Shown here: in pieces, positions 35,536-46,705 of the stretch
How the letters are laid out: each line of letters begins with the position of its first letter
Numbering within the stretch: position 1 is the stretch's first letter
Assembly: GCA_032164245.1 (NCBI GenBank)
Contig: JAVMKO010000003.1
Location: 91,139,890-91,203,889 of the forward strand
DNA from: Sternotherus odoratus
Taxonomy: Eukaryota > Chordata > Testudines > Kinosternidae
Direction: 5' to 3'
Length of the DNA stretch: 64,000 bases
The notes under the pieces: generated by a model
Database searches by the model: none
What the model saw: the letters and a program-made list of their open reading frames with translations, nothing else
What the model was told of the DNA's origin: nothing
Made by a program: the position numbers and the translations under genes

Positions 35536-35747
35536 TCAAGCAAAAAGGTGCCTATTAACATAAATGGCTTCTGCATCAGTACCACATACTAGACAGGGTC
35601 CTAAAACATCCAAGCTATTCACAGATAGTGTCTGATTTGGAACTAAATTGGTGATCTCCATGCGGTCTTTGGTAGGATTGTTGCTTAGCCAGGCACTTAT
35701 TACAGACTGGTTAGCAGTGTGTGACAGAAGTGTAGTACTTCTTCCAC
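35536..35747 (-). CDS. NUP43: NUP43 exon 8, C-terminus and stop
   Basis: The acceptor TTGTTTAG ends at 35748. The exon encodes GGRSTTLLSHTANQSVISAW and LSNNPTKDRMEITNLVPNQ, and ends TLSVNSLDVLGPCLVCGTDA EAIYVNRHLFA with TGA at 35538-35536. Compared with human, a few residues are missing between SHS/SHT and NQ..SVIS, which accounts for most of the shorter length. A (CA)n tract lies just upstream of the acceptor (35759-35770). Confidence 0.95.
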
Positions 35748-36730
35748 CTAAACAAGACACACACACACACAAACAAAACAAAAACAACCAGTTAGCTTTG
35801 ATTTTATTTGCTTCCATTCAGGACTGGGGTAGCATATTAAGCATTCAGCTAACATGGTGGGATACCAAAGTCTGTGTTTTAGCTTGAATTGATTTGATGG
35901 GCTTAGATGAGTCTCCAGTGGACCAAAAATATTTTGCATAACTTAACTCACAGAAGTCAGTCAGAATAGTTAGTTTTTACTAGCTCTTTACCAGATCTCT
36001 CCTCAACTGAGAGAGCTAATGCCATCATAACAGTAAGGAATCACACCTCCTAAGGGTATGAGGAATAACATTTTACGTACTAGATACATTAACTTCCTGA
36101 TTGATTAACTTTCGAACTGAAAGCAAGCTTGGTACCTGTGCAAGAAGTTTGCTTAGAGAGTATTTTGCTATGTTTATTGCTGTTTTAGATATTGATCCAA
36201 ATCATCCCCCACAATGTCTTGCTTATGATTTAAGAATGATACACCTGGTTTGGACTTTGCTATGGAAAGAAACAGTCACGAGTTTCACAAAATCGGAATT
36301 ATGATTTCATTACAAGATTAAAATTGGAGGAAGAGATACACTGAAGGAAAAGCTATTTGTTTAGAATCCAGGGTATGTAATAGGCAAACCTGGCACAACT
36401 GAAGCAGAGTGCAACTAGATTTATTATTTAGTCTCAGTTATATCAGTTTTCCTCTGTATAGAAGTCCCTCAAACCTTTGAGCCTGAGGGACAGGGGAGTT
36501 TACTTCAAAAATAAATCTGCATATTTTCTATTTTTAGCTACCCTCATGTTTTGTACCTAGAAATTTCAAGTGTATTTTACATCAACGCTATGTTGCGAGT
36601 TTTGTTTCTACATGGAGGTAGAATTTTGTATTCCAAAAATTAGGACAAGAATTAAAACAGAAGGCAGCAGAATCGGACCTTTTTTGAAGGTCTCATTTTT
36701 CATATGTTTTCCTCTATAATATTTTGTCTA

Positions 36731-38258
36731 TAGGGTTGTCAATTAATCACAATTAACTCAAAAAATTAATGATAATTGCAGTTTTAATCACATTATTAAA
36801 TAGAATACCAATTGAAAGTTGTTAAATATTTTTGGATGTTTTTCTATATTTTTAAATACATTGGTTTCAATTACAACACACAATATAAAGTGTACACTGA
36901 TAACTATTTTTAATTTCAAACATTTTCACTGTAAAAATTAAGAAATACTATTTTTAAGTTCACCTCATACATGTCCTGTAGTTTAATCTCTATCGTGAAA
37001 GTGCCACTTACAAATGTAATTTTTTTTTACATAATTGCACTCAAAAACAAAGTCCACTCAGTCCTACTTCTTATTCAGCCAATCGCCAAGAGAAAAACAA
37101 GTTCATTTGTATTTATGAGAGGTAAAGCTTTCTACTTCTTACTTACAATGTCACCTGAAAGTGAGATCAGGGATTCACATGTAGCCATCATCGCAAGATA
37201 TTTACATGCCAGGTGCACTAAAGATTCGTCGTTTCCCGTCATGCTTCAACCACCATTCCAGAGGACATGTGTCCATGCTGATGATGTTCATTAAAATGTG
37301 TTAATTTTTTGATGGAACTCCTTGGAGGAGTGTCCTGTAGTTTTACCCGCATTATGCAATATAGTTCATGTTATAGCAGTCTTGGATGATGACCCAACAC
37401 GTTGTTCACTTTAAGAACACTTTCACTGCAGATTTGACTAAACATAAAGATGATATCAATGTGACATTTCTAAAGATAGTTACAGCGCTTGACCTAAGAT
37501 TTAAGAATCTGAAGTGTCTTCTAAAATCTGAGAGGGATGAGGTGTGGAGCATGCTTTCAGAAGTCTTAAAAGAGCAACACTCAGCTGCGGAAACTACAGA
37601 ACCTGAACCACCAAAAAAGAAAATATACCTTCTGCTGGTGGCATCTGACTCAGATGATGAAAATAAACATGCATTGGTCCACATTGCTTTGGATTGTTAT
37701 CAAGCACAATCTGTCATCAGCATGGATTCATCTCCTCTGGAATGGTGGTTGAAGCATGATGGGACATGATGAATCTTTAGTGGATCCAGCATGTAAATAT
37801 CTTGCGATGCTGGCTACATGCAAATGCCTGTTCTCACTTTCAGGTGACATTGTAAAGAAACAGGAAGTATTACCTCCCAGAAATGTAAATGGGCTTGTTT
37901 TTTGCTTGGTAATTGTTTGAATAAGAAGTAGGGCTGAGTGGAGTTGTAGGCTCTGAAGTTTCACATTGTTCTATTTTTGAATACCATTATTTTGTACATA
38001 ATTCTGTATTTGTAAGTTAAAATTTCATGATAAAAAGACTGCACTACAGTACTTGTATTAGATGAGTTGAAAAATATTTCTTTTTACAGTGCAAATATTT
38101 ATAATCAAAAATAAATATAGTGAGCACTGTACACTTTGTATTCTGTGTTTTAATTGAAATATATTTGAAAATGTAGAAAACATCCAAAATATTTAAATAA
38201 ATAATTCTATCATTGTTTAATGGCACAATTAATTTTTTTTAATAGCTTGGCAGCCCTA
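36731..38258 (+). mobile_element. hAT element with ~550-bp inverted repeats
   Basis: It starts TAGGGTTGTCAATTAATC and ends CTTGGCAGCCCTA, with flanks TTTGTCTA (36723-36730) and TTTGTATA (38259-38266), an 8-bp duplication with one change. The left arm (about 36731-37290) and right arm (about 37700-38258) are inverted copies of each other, including TCACTTTCAGGTGACATTGT text. Between them lies a 127-codon piece of transposase. The element is a shortened, decayed copy. Confidence 0.85.
37386..37769 (+). pseudogene. hAT transposase fragment (127 aa)
   Basis: The frame reads TALDLRFKNLKCLLKSERDE VWSMLSEVL, then a charged linker (EPEPPKKK, SDSDDENKH) and MDSSPLEWWLKHDGT. The A-LDxRFK-L and PLEWW motifs belong to the C-terminal half of hAT transposases of the ZBED type. 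The catalytic N-terminal part and the BED finger are missing, and the downstream dimerisation block is frame-shifted. Confidence 0.75.
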
Positions 38259-38790
38259 TTTGTATAGTTTATTAGAGAAGCAATTTCCTTCAACCGGCAT
38301 ATAGAAAGTCTTTGATTTAGTCTCTAAAATATTTGTCCAGTTAAAAGAGAATTCCCTTATTCATACTTCGGTTTCCTTATGTCCTAATTACAGTGTCCCA
38401 GATTATCCTCCATACCATTCTTTAAGTCTCCCTCAAGGATATATGCAGTTATATGGCATTTAGTGCCCTTCCAAATCAATAATTCTATGATTTTTGGAAA
38501 GTGAACTGGATTTAGTGGTGAAAATTCTGGGCGTGCTCTTTGACTCGTTGGTGAGTGCACCTCACATCAGATATGAGGTACTATTTAAGGAAACAAGTGA
38601 AAACAATGAAATTATCTTGGAGGACCACAAAGGCCATCTCTTTCTAATGAGAATCATCAGACTCCCACCTTCAATAGCCCTCAATATAAACGAACAGATT
38701 AGGGAGCCAATTACTTGATTACCCACTCCACACAAACTCAGCCTAAGATCTTCACCCTCCTAAAAGAAAGTTTGCTTCAAAAATCCTTAC

Positions 38791-38913
38791 CTTGATGGAA
38801 AAAAGATGGCTTTTCTGATACATCTGTGGACGTATCCCAATGCCAAAGGGAGCCATCTTCAGAACATGTAAATAGGTGATCTGGGTTGGAAGGATGGAAG
38901 TGAACTTCCCACA
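38791..38913 (-). CDS. NUP43: NUP43 exon 7
   Basis: The acceptor CTTTTGTAG ends at 38914. The exon encodes (M)WEVHFHPSNPDHLFTCSED, GSLWHWDTSTDVSEKPSFFH and Q, ending CATCAAG|GTAAGG at 38791 (phase 1). Directly upstream of the acceptor lies a 40-bp tandem duplication (38921-39000). Confidence 0.95.
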
Positions 38914-38920
38914 CTACAAA

Positions 38921-39000
38921 AGTCAAGAGAGTCAAGAGAGCTTATTACCCATGATTAAGAAGTCAAGAGAGTCAAGAGAGCTTATTACCCATGATTATAT
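38921..39000. repeat. 40-bp tandem duplication beside NUP43 exon 7
   Basis: 38921-38960 is repeated at 38961-39000, identical except for the last three bases. Inside each unit AGTCAAGAG is itself doubled. Confidence 0.95.
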
Positions 39001-39345
39001 AAACAATTCTATATTAAAATAATATCAAAGAGTTTGATTCTCCTAGAAAACAAGGAAATTCCAAATCAATGTGTTCAATGTAACTCCTCACTCTATGTAC
39101 TGAAGATGCACTAAATGGTCTAAACTGTAAACACCCACACCCACCGAACCAAAACAAAATTAAAACCACCCAACCCACACACAAAACCCACACTTCTTTC
39201 AGTCATTTCTCTGTCATTGCAGAGGCCTGGAGCATTAGTACACCTCAGCTCCTCCTACTTTCTGCCCGTGGCACACTGACAACTTGGCCTCTTATGAGCT
39301 GTAATACTTTGGTCTAATTTCAATTGTTGGGTTTCATGTGTGGGT

Positions 39346-39425
39346 ACTGTGGATAGCCTGTGACATACAGAAGGTCAGGCCAAATGACTTGAGGTCTCTT
39401 CTGGCTTTAAACTCCATAACTGACT
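39346..39425 (+). mobile_element. CR1 3' end scrap
   Basis: GACATACAGAAGGTCAGGCC and GGTCTCTTCTGGCTTTAAAC match a CR1 3' end in forward orientation. Confidence 0.7.
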
Positions 39426-40544
39426 CAATTTTTAACTGTCACTGTTCTAAATAATTTCAGAGATTACGTTAATTGAAAGAGTCAAGAATTTTCTCCCTGG
39501 TTTACGTTGTGCATCATTTATACCCAGTTTCACTGTTTCCTCTGGTTTTGGGGGTCTTTCATCTGAAGAGGATTCATTCAGTTTACAATCTAAAATTAGA
39601 TAGCCCCCTCCCCCCCCAAAGGCAAAAGGACATGGAAATAGGAATGCATTAACTAAGGTATATGCACTTCATCAAACTGCACAGTTCCTCCATTCGCCTT
39701 AATGTTTAAGGTATGTGTGTCCTCCTGACAAACCAAAATTCAGTTTGCTTACTTAAAGTGGTATATATTTTAAAACCCATTTGTTCCATAAGAGAACCCA
39801 TAATATCATATGGGTTTTTATGAATTGTCACACATGAATTGTTAGAAAACAAACACAAGATACAGTAAAACCTCATGGGGGAAACCCAGTGCAAGCTAAT
39901 GAATGCCAGGATAGGGCAGATGCTAGTATACTTGCATAATCTTTTCTTGTTATTGAGATAAGTGGTAAGACAAAGACCACTAGAGCCAAGTTATCTAGCC
40001 AGTACTCGTTATAACTCAGATGGGGTTGTGGGAGAGAAGCTAGCAAACTTCTGTGGGGTGGACCATCAGAAGCCAACAACTGGACTATTGTCTTTCTAAA
40101 TGGCGCACAGGCATAAAACTGATACCTTCACAATCTGGACACTAACTTCCTCTTTACGTATTGCTCCAAAAGGGCTGTTGGAGCACCATGACCAACCTGA
40201 CTGTGCCCCTCTCTGACTCATCAACACTTTTGTATCAGAGACCCGTACTTGATACCATACAATTTGATTAGCCAGTAGATTCAGCATCATGTGCATCACT
40301 CTACCCACAGCTAGAACCTGGCTAATACATCAACAAACAACCCCAAAGTTATGTTTAGTGTGAATTTTTGGAGTTTCTTCCTCAGAACTAGCCATATAAT
40401 ATTGTACTATATTAAAATCTGAAGCATAGTAAAGTTGTATATTCAATGCAATGGATATACAGAGAACTGGTAGCTTCTTCCCCTGCTTCACCCCATGCAA
40501 ATTAAGAAGCTGAATGTAATAAGTGTACATTTTCCCCCATAAAT

Positions 40545-41199
40545 CAGCAGTTCTCAAACTTATTTTGTGGGCCACTTGAAAATTGCAGAGGGTCTCGGGG
40601 GAACACTTAATGATCTCTCCAAATGTTATTTGTATTGTTAGTTATTATAAAGCACTTTGGATAAAAGCGCTACATTTAAAGAAAACACACATACATTTTT
40701 TTTGTTCTATAAATAAAAGTGTGCAACTCATTTTAATATCAGTAGTCTTACCTTTCTAATGTGATGTGCCCTCCCTCCCTTGCCACAACAGCCTCCAAGC
40801 TGGCCCTGGGAAAGAGAAGTGTCTCTCCCACTCTCCCCTGCTGCAACAGCCCCTGATCTGAAGATGGGAAGGAAGGCCATCTCTCCCCAGCAGCCGCAGC
40901 CTTGGGGCTGGGGAAAGTCGTCTCTTTCTCTGGCCACCGCACCCCTGCATGTCCCAATTCTCCCCTCCCCATCACCCCACTCCAACCTACTCCCTATCCC
41001 CACAAGCCACCAGCTCACATGTGCTTCTTCTCCAGGGTCCAGGCACCTAATTAGTGGATCTACGCCTGCACAGCTCCACTAATTAGGTGGGTGGTCCTTC
41101 AGTCTCTTGTGTACGGCCACCCAGGCACACACCTTAGAGGGAACTATCCGTAGACTGCCTGAATAGAACTTGCGGACCACTGCAGTTCGAGAACCTTTG
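40545..41199. mobile_element. hAT MITE
   Basis: It starts CAGCAGTTCTCAAACTT and ends CAGTTCGAGAACCTTTG, inverted repeats of the CAGTGGTTCTCAAACT type. The flanks CCATAAAT (40537-40544) and CCATAAAC (41200-41207) differ at one base. The GC-rich interior has no transposase. Confidence 0.85.
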
Positions 41200-41950
41200 C
41201 CATAAACTAAGTGGACATTTAGACATAAAAGGTAATTTTTTAAAAAAAAACTTCAGTCCCACTGAAAGTCTATGGGATTTACGATCTTAAATGACTTAGG
41301 CACATTTGAAAATTTTACCCCAAACCTTTAAGTACATTTCTGCAACTGCCAAGGAATATTTCCAGCACAATGTTGTGAAAAAGAGCTGCTCCCTCATAGT
41401 TAATGCTCTCAGACTTGCCAGTAGAAGTGGTTATATTTCATCATTTGAGGGTACATCTCAACCACACCAAGAAACTAAAAGAAGCAATCCCAAAGAGTAT
41501 TTTAAAAAACTATTTGTTAAAAGTTTATTTTCTCTTTACTCAGATGCACATTTTCAAATTTGTCAATTACTATAATCCTCTCTTGGTGCCTATGTGATTC
41601 CTATCGAATGTTAATCGATTTTTTACAGGAGCAAAAAGGACCACCAATATGCAATTCTTATAGAAACACACAGAGCAATATATGTTTTAAAGGAGTTCTA
41701 AGATGCATTTGACAAAAAAATCCCCACTTTCTCAACACTATTTCTTGTATGTTATGGCTAACTAAAAGTGTAGTCAAACAGCATTAACCAGCTCCTGCGC
41801 CATTAATCAGCTACAAAGAATAGCCTGGAAGAAAACAGTGTGGATGAACAATAATTTAGTAACTATAACACAAAAAATCAATGTTTAAATCTTGTCCAAA
41901 AATACAGAAATATTTAGAGATACAATATCTGTTTCTCTTTAGGTTCTTAC

Positions 41951-42102
41951 TTTCAGCTTCATGAGCATTGAGCAGGGACACTGGCATGCTGCCTTGTCTA
42001 ACATCCCAGATACTCAACATTCCATCCTGGCCACCTGTAGCTACAATATGCTGCTGATTGGGATGCCTGTCAACACAGTGTAGTGGAATTCTGTCTCCTG
42101 TC
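41951..42102 (-). CDS. NUP43: NUP43 exon 6
   Basis: The acceptor CTTCACAG ends at 42103. The exon encodes TGDRIPLHCVDRHPNQQHIV, ATGGQDGMLSIWDVRQGSMP and VSLLNAHEAE, ending GCTGAAA|GTAAGA at 41951 (phase 1). The GH...WD blade pattern is intact. Confidence 0.95.
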
Positions 42103-42830
42103 CTGTGAAGAGAGAAAAGAAAAGTAATTTCCTGTTCAATTTTTCCCTTCCAAATCACTATACTGTTAATCAAAATTGGTAATTATATTAATTATGATGT
42201 ATAATTACCAGGAGTATCTTACTACTGAGGTTAGAACAATTTGACACTGACTGGAACTTTATTTTATTAGGTTATTATACCCCTTATTAGATAGGCACCA
42301 GGCTCTGTAACTTGTGATTTATTATTTGCCATCTACAAAAGCTTAATAAAAAGAGTCCATTAGAAGTGTGAGGATGCATTGTGATAAGAAATACAGATAA
42401 ACTTATATTTACAAAGGGTTGTTGCACATCCATTCCTAATTCCAGTTCTAACTCACAACAGGCTGCAAAGGGAGTCGGTCACTCACCTACTAGATAAGCC
42501 TGATTCCCCATTGACATCAGTGCGATTTTGATCAGGCCCAATATTTCAATTCCTTACCTACCTCACGAAGCACAGAGAATTAATGTTTATAAAGCACTGT
42601 GAAGGCTAAAAGAGCCAAGTGTTATACAACACTGTTTTCCTAACAAGAAATATAGTGTATTCACAGGAGATGGGGGAGGGAATTTCTATACATGTAAACA
42701 GTGCAGACCTCCAAGTACAATTACAATATCGAAATTCAATTATATACTGACTTATCAAGAAAGTATAGTCCAAGAGATTTATACACAATAGATTTTGTTT
42801 TCTTGTTTAAGCTGAAAATAAAAAGCTTAC

Positions 42831-42966
42831 AAGGAAAATATTTGAGATGGCTCGTTTCTTTGCTGTCTGAAGTCCCATATTTTTAACTGTCCAATTGAAT
42901 TTACTGTCAAAATCTCAGTTGTGCGAAGAAAAGTCACTGCATGAAGTGTACTGCTGTCTGCGTTTT
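42831..42966 (-). CDS. NUP43: NUP43 exon 5
   Basis: The acceptor CTCTTGCAG ends at 42967. The coding text is (E)NADSSTLHAVTFLRTTEILT, then VNSIGQLKIWDFRQQRNEPS and QIFSL, ending TTCCTT|GTAAGC at 42831 (phase 2). It holds the blade with KIWD. It is not visible as a long open frame because of its length and phase. Confidence 0.94.
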
Positions 42967-43578
42967 CTGCAAGAGGAAGAGATTAGGGAAATATTGACTA
43001 AACAACTAATAGTTTCAAACAAAGTGTGCACTATTAACATCTATTTTCCTTTGATCTGTCAAAAACCCATGATCTGAAGATTAAACTTCACTAGTTTTCA
43101 AAGCAGCTGCTCTTGAAACTCACTAAGAACATTTCCCTCCCATCCCACCCCTTTTATACAATAGTTTTCCCCAATATGCTCTAGCTTCGTCTATGTTCAC
43201 AATGTGTTTGTATTGATACACATTCTCCCTAAATCAATGGAGCCATTTCCCTAAACTCATAGTAGGGAATTCAGGTTATTTAAACAAAGTTATTGAACCA
43301 AATTCTTTTAATTTTATTTCTACTGGGTTTAGATCTGGTTTATAAAAATTTACGTTATACTTGAAGGTACATAGGAAAATATATGCATGCTCTACAGACC
43401 ATCTAGTTTGTTACAGTCAGGTTAATGGTCTGTGCTTTATAAATTAAATTAGAAGAATCAGATCTAATTTTTGACCTGGAAAGATTTACTACAAGTGGTT
43501 GACAAAAGGAAGTCATTTAGTCAGTGTCCGTGGCATGCTCCATTGCTTTGCAACAGGCCCTTTCAAAAAAGGGACATA

Positions 43579-44092
43579 CAGTAAACCCTCGATTTAACGG
43601 ACCTCAATTTAACGGACTTCGGATGCAACGGACAAAATTTCTGAGCAAGTCTGATGCATTCCTGATCCATTTCTGGCGGGCTGGCTGCCGGCTCCCGGCT
43701 GCCGCCCGGGTCCAGGCAGCGGGCGGGCTGCCTGCCGGCTCCCGGCTGCCGCCCGGGTCCAGGCAGCGGGCGGGCTGCCTGCCGGCTCCCGGCTGCCGCC
43801 CGGGTCCAGGCAGCGGGCGGGCTGCCTGCCGGCTCCCGGCTGCCGCCCGGGTCCAGGCAGCGGGCGGGCTGCCTGCCGGCTCCTGGCTGCGGGTGGGCGG
43901 GCTGGCTGGCTGCCAGGTCCCGCCTGCTGGCTCCCGCCTGCGGGTGGGCGGGCTGGCTGGCTGCCAGGTCCCGCCTGCTGGCTCCCGCCTGAGTCCCGAC
44001 AGCTCATTTTTAAAAAATTATTAAATAACGGACTTTTTGATTTAACGGACACCCCCTCGCCAGAATTAGTCCGTTAAATGGAGGTTTTACTG
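43579..44092. mobile_element. pogo/Tigger-like element, copy 2
   Basis: It starts CAGTAAACCCTCGATTTAAC and ends GGAGGTTTTACTG, between TA dinucleotides (43577-43578, 44093-44094). TTTAACGGAC repeats lie near both ends. The cargo is a tandem repeat of about 46 bp at 43678-43870 and a second repeat type after it. Confidence 0.82.
43678..43980. repeat. GC-rich minisatellite (~46-bp unit, 4 copies, plus 2 of another)
   Basis: CGGGCTGCCTGCCGGCTCCC followed by GGCTGCCGCCCGGGTCCAGG repeats about four times with almost no change. Two copies of GGGTGGGCGGGCTGGCTGGC / TGCCAGGTCCCGCCTG follow. Confidence 0.93.
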
Positions 44093-44318
44093 TACTGTAT
44101 ATCCCAAGTCCATTGTTTTACAACTGGAGGCTGTGAAGCTTTTCATAGTATGATTCTGTGTTCCATAAGAGCCACAACTCCAGCTACTATGATAAACTAA
44201 GCAGTTGTCTACAAAAGGATTTAAGTGCTATTTCATCAATTTTTACCAACACATAGCTTATTATTCAAATACCACCACCTACATAATGCCCATTCAACAA
44301 GTCATCTATCCTTAAATA

Positions 44319-44952
44319 GGTTTCAGAGTAGCAACCGTGTTAGTCTGTATCCACAAAAAGAACAGGAGTACTTGTGGCACCTCGGAGACTAACAAATATA
44401 TTTAATCAAACTTTCGTAAGCTACAGCCCACTTCATCGGATGCATAGAATGGAACATACAGCAGGAAGATATCTATATATACATATACAGAGAACATGAA
44501 AAGCTGGAAGTTGCCATACAAATTCTAAGAGGCTATTTAATTAAGATGAGCTATTAGCAGGAGAAAAAAAACTTTTGTAGCGATAATCAAGATGGCCTAT
44601 ATCAGACAGTTGACAAGAAGGTGTAAGGATACTTAATGTGAGGAAATAGATTCAATTTATGTAATGACCCAGCCACTCCCAGTCTCTATTCAAATCTAAG
44701 TTAATGGTATCCAATTTGCAAATTAATTCCAGTTCAGCAGCTTCTCGTTGAAGTCTGTTTTTGAAGTTTTTCTGTTGTAAAATTGTCACCTTCAAGTCTG
44801 TTACTGAGTGATCAGAGAGGTTGAAGTGTTCTCCTACTGGTTTTTGAATGTTACGATTCATGATGTCAGATTTGTGTCCATTTACACTTTTGCGTAGAGA
44901 CTGTCCGATTTGGCCAATGTACATGGCAGAGGGGCACTGCTGGCACATGATT
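44319..44952 (-). mobile_element. Penelope-like element, 5'-truncated
   Basis: The minus strand carries a GIY-YIG-type endonuclease end and a 3' tail that closes TACTCTGAAACC at 44319. The tail has the turtle-typical CATCCGATGAAGTGGGCTG and AGGTGCCACAAGTACTCC. Most of the reverse transcriptase is missing. The upstream end falls in the first ~10 bases of NUP43 intron 4. Confidence 0.85.
44652..44948 (-). pseudogene. Penelope-like GIY-YIG endonuclease remnant (98 aa)
   Basis: The frame reads CQQCPSAMYIGQIGQSLRKS, VNGHKSDIMNRNIQKPVGEH, FNLSDHSVTDLKVTILQ and ends with LNRDWEWLGHYIN. The C-x2-CP, YIG and R-x3-NGH pattern followed by E-H-F-N is typical of the EN domain of Penelope-like elements. 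The first GIY tyrosine region and the reverse transcriptase are gone. The frame is intact over 98 codons, which suggests a fairly young insertion. Confidence 0.8.
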
Positions 44953-44958
44953 GCCTAC

Positions 44959-45139
44959 CTATAGTTCTCACAGCCTCCCTGTGGTCAGCTCTGAAAAGAT
45001 TTATTCGACCATCTTCTCCAACAGTGACGATTTCTGGGTTGTTACAGATGACCCCTGTACATGATGCTCCACCATAGAAAGGTGTATCTGGATCCACATG
45101 GTAATGGGCCCTCTCCCATCGTTGGTTGACAGATAAAGT
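44959..45139 (-). CDS. NUP43: NUP43 exon 4
   Basis: The acceptor TGCTTAG ends at 45140. The exon runs TLSVNQRWERAHYHVDPDTP, FYGGASCTGVICNNPEIVTV, GEDGRINLFRADHREAVRTI and ends ACTATAG|GTAGGC at 44959 (phase 1). The donor is a usable GTAGGC. A Penelope-like remnant starts within the first ~10 bases of the following intron. Confidence 0.95.
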
Positions 45140-45599
45140 CTAAGCAGTAAGTAAAAAGGAGAATTTATCACTAATTAGTACTAATTAACAATCCTGTGAC
45201 ACTGTTAGAGACCAAAGCTTCTGAAATATTTAAAGAAGCTGGATCAGAAACTAGTTCTTATATAACCAGGGCCCATCACATTATTTCAAGGGTTGTTCAC
45301 ATAATTATAGATCAGAAGAGCTGTAGTTTCTCTTTAATCTCCAGTGAACAACCCTGCATTGCAGCCACTATCCTTCTGGGCATGATCAGAAAGCACTCTC
45401 TTCTCAGCTCATCACTGGAGCTTCTTAACAGGGATATGTTGAATAGCACTAGCTCTAGAAAGCGGAAGAATCCTGCCAGACAAGAAACGGAATCTATTTA
45501 CATATTTCTTTTTATGATCTGGGAAATGTATTTAAACACAGTGATATTTATCAGGGATCTATGGTCTTCATGAGGTCTGGGTACTGAGCATAGACTTTG

Positions 45600-46705
45600 A
45601 GATCAAACAATTGGCTTCTGGCAGTAAAGAAGTCTCCCATGTTTAAGAAGGATGAATTCAAACTAGAACAGATGCACAGAAGGGCTACTAGGATAATCCA
45701 AGGAATGGAAAACCTGTCTTATGAGGGGAGACTCAGGGAGCTGGGCTTGTATAGCCTATCCAAAAGAAGGCTATGGGGAGATAAGATTACTCTCTATAAA
45801 TATATCAGAGGGATAAATACCATGGAGGGAGAGGAATTATTTAAGTTCAGTACTAATGTGGCCACAAGAACAAATGGATATAAACTGGTCAACAGGAAGT
45901 TTAGACTTAAAATTAGACAAAGGTTTCTAACGATTAGAGGAATGAAATTCTGGAAGAGCCTTCCAAGGGAAGCGGTGAGGGCAAAAGACCTATCTGGCTT
46001 CAAGACGAAGCTTGATAAGTTATGGAGGAGATGGTGTGATGGGAAAACATGATTTTGGCAATTGATCTTTGACTATGGTAACAGAGGGGCCTGGTGGTAG
46101 ATGATGGAAAGTTGGAGAGGATGGGATCTAAGATACTACAGAGAATTCTTCCCTGGGTGTCTGGCTGGTGAGTCCTGCCCACATGCTCAGGGTTCAGCTG
46201 ATCGCCATATTTAGGGCTGGGAAGGAATTTTCCTCCAGGGCAAATTGGCAGAGGCCCTGGAGGTTTTTTGCCTTCCTCTGCAGCAGGGGGCATGGATCAC
46301 CTGCTGGAGGATTCTCTGTACTCTGAAGTCCTTAAACCAAAATTTGAGGACTTCAATAGCTCAGATATAGGGAGAGGTATATTGCGGGAATGGGTGGGTA
46401 AAATTCTGTGGCTTGCATTGTACAGGAGGTCAGACTAGATCAGGCCTGCACAACTTAGAAAGCAGCAAGGGCCATATTACTGTAAAAAACCCAGCTATGG
46501 GCCAAAAAGCCCAGCCCTCGCCCCACCCCCATCCACTTACCCCCAACTCCCCCTCCCCCGCTTGTCTTGCTCCACCCCTACTCACCCCCGGCGGGACACA
46601 CAGTGAGCCTGTGTGGGCCACATCTGGCCCCTGGGCCGCATGTTGTGCAGGCCTGGACTAGATCATAATGGTCCCTGCTGACCTTAAAGTCTATGAGACT
46701 ACAAG
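45600..46705 (+). mobile_element. CR1 LINE 3' part with 151-aa ORF2 end
   Basis: An open frame to 46052 reads LEQMHRRATRIIQGMENLSY, EGRLRELGLYSLSKRRLWGD, KITLYKYIRG and ends near KLDKLWRRWCDGKT, the C-terminal end of CR1 ORF2. The 3' end follows, broken by a hAT MITE at 46441. An intact frame of this length suggests a rather young copy. Confidence 0.9.
46441..46655. mobile_element. hAT MITE nested in CR1
   Basis: It starts CAGGCCTGCACAAC and ends GTTGTGCAGGCCTG, a perfect 14-base inverted repeat. GACTAGAT flanks it on both sides (46433-46440, 46656-46663), and the CR1 3' end resumes after it. Confidence 0.92.

Larger units (their letters stand above)
35748..38790 (-). other. NUP43 intron 7
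   Basis: Half of it is the hAT element at 36731-38258. The rest, 35771-36720 and 38270-38780, is AT-rich with nothing I can name. Confidence 0.8.
38914..41950 (-). other. NUP43 intron 6
   Basis: It holds a 40-bp tandem duplication next to exon 7, a CR1 3' end scrap (39346-39425) and a hAT MITE (40545-41199). The rest is unremarkable. Confidence 0.8.
42967..44958 (-). other. NUP43 intron 4
   Basis: It holds the Penelope-like remnant (44319-44952) at its 5' end and the pogo/Tigger-like copy 2 (43579-44092). Bases 42980-43570 show nothing else. Confidence 0.85.
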
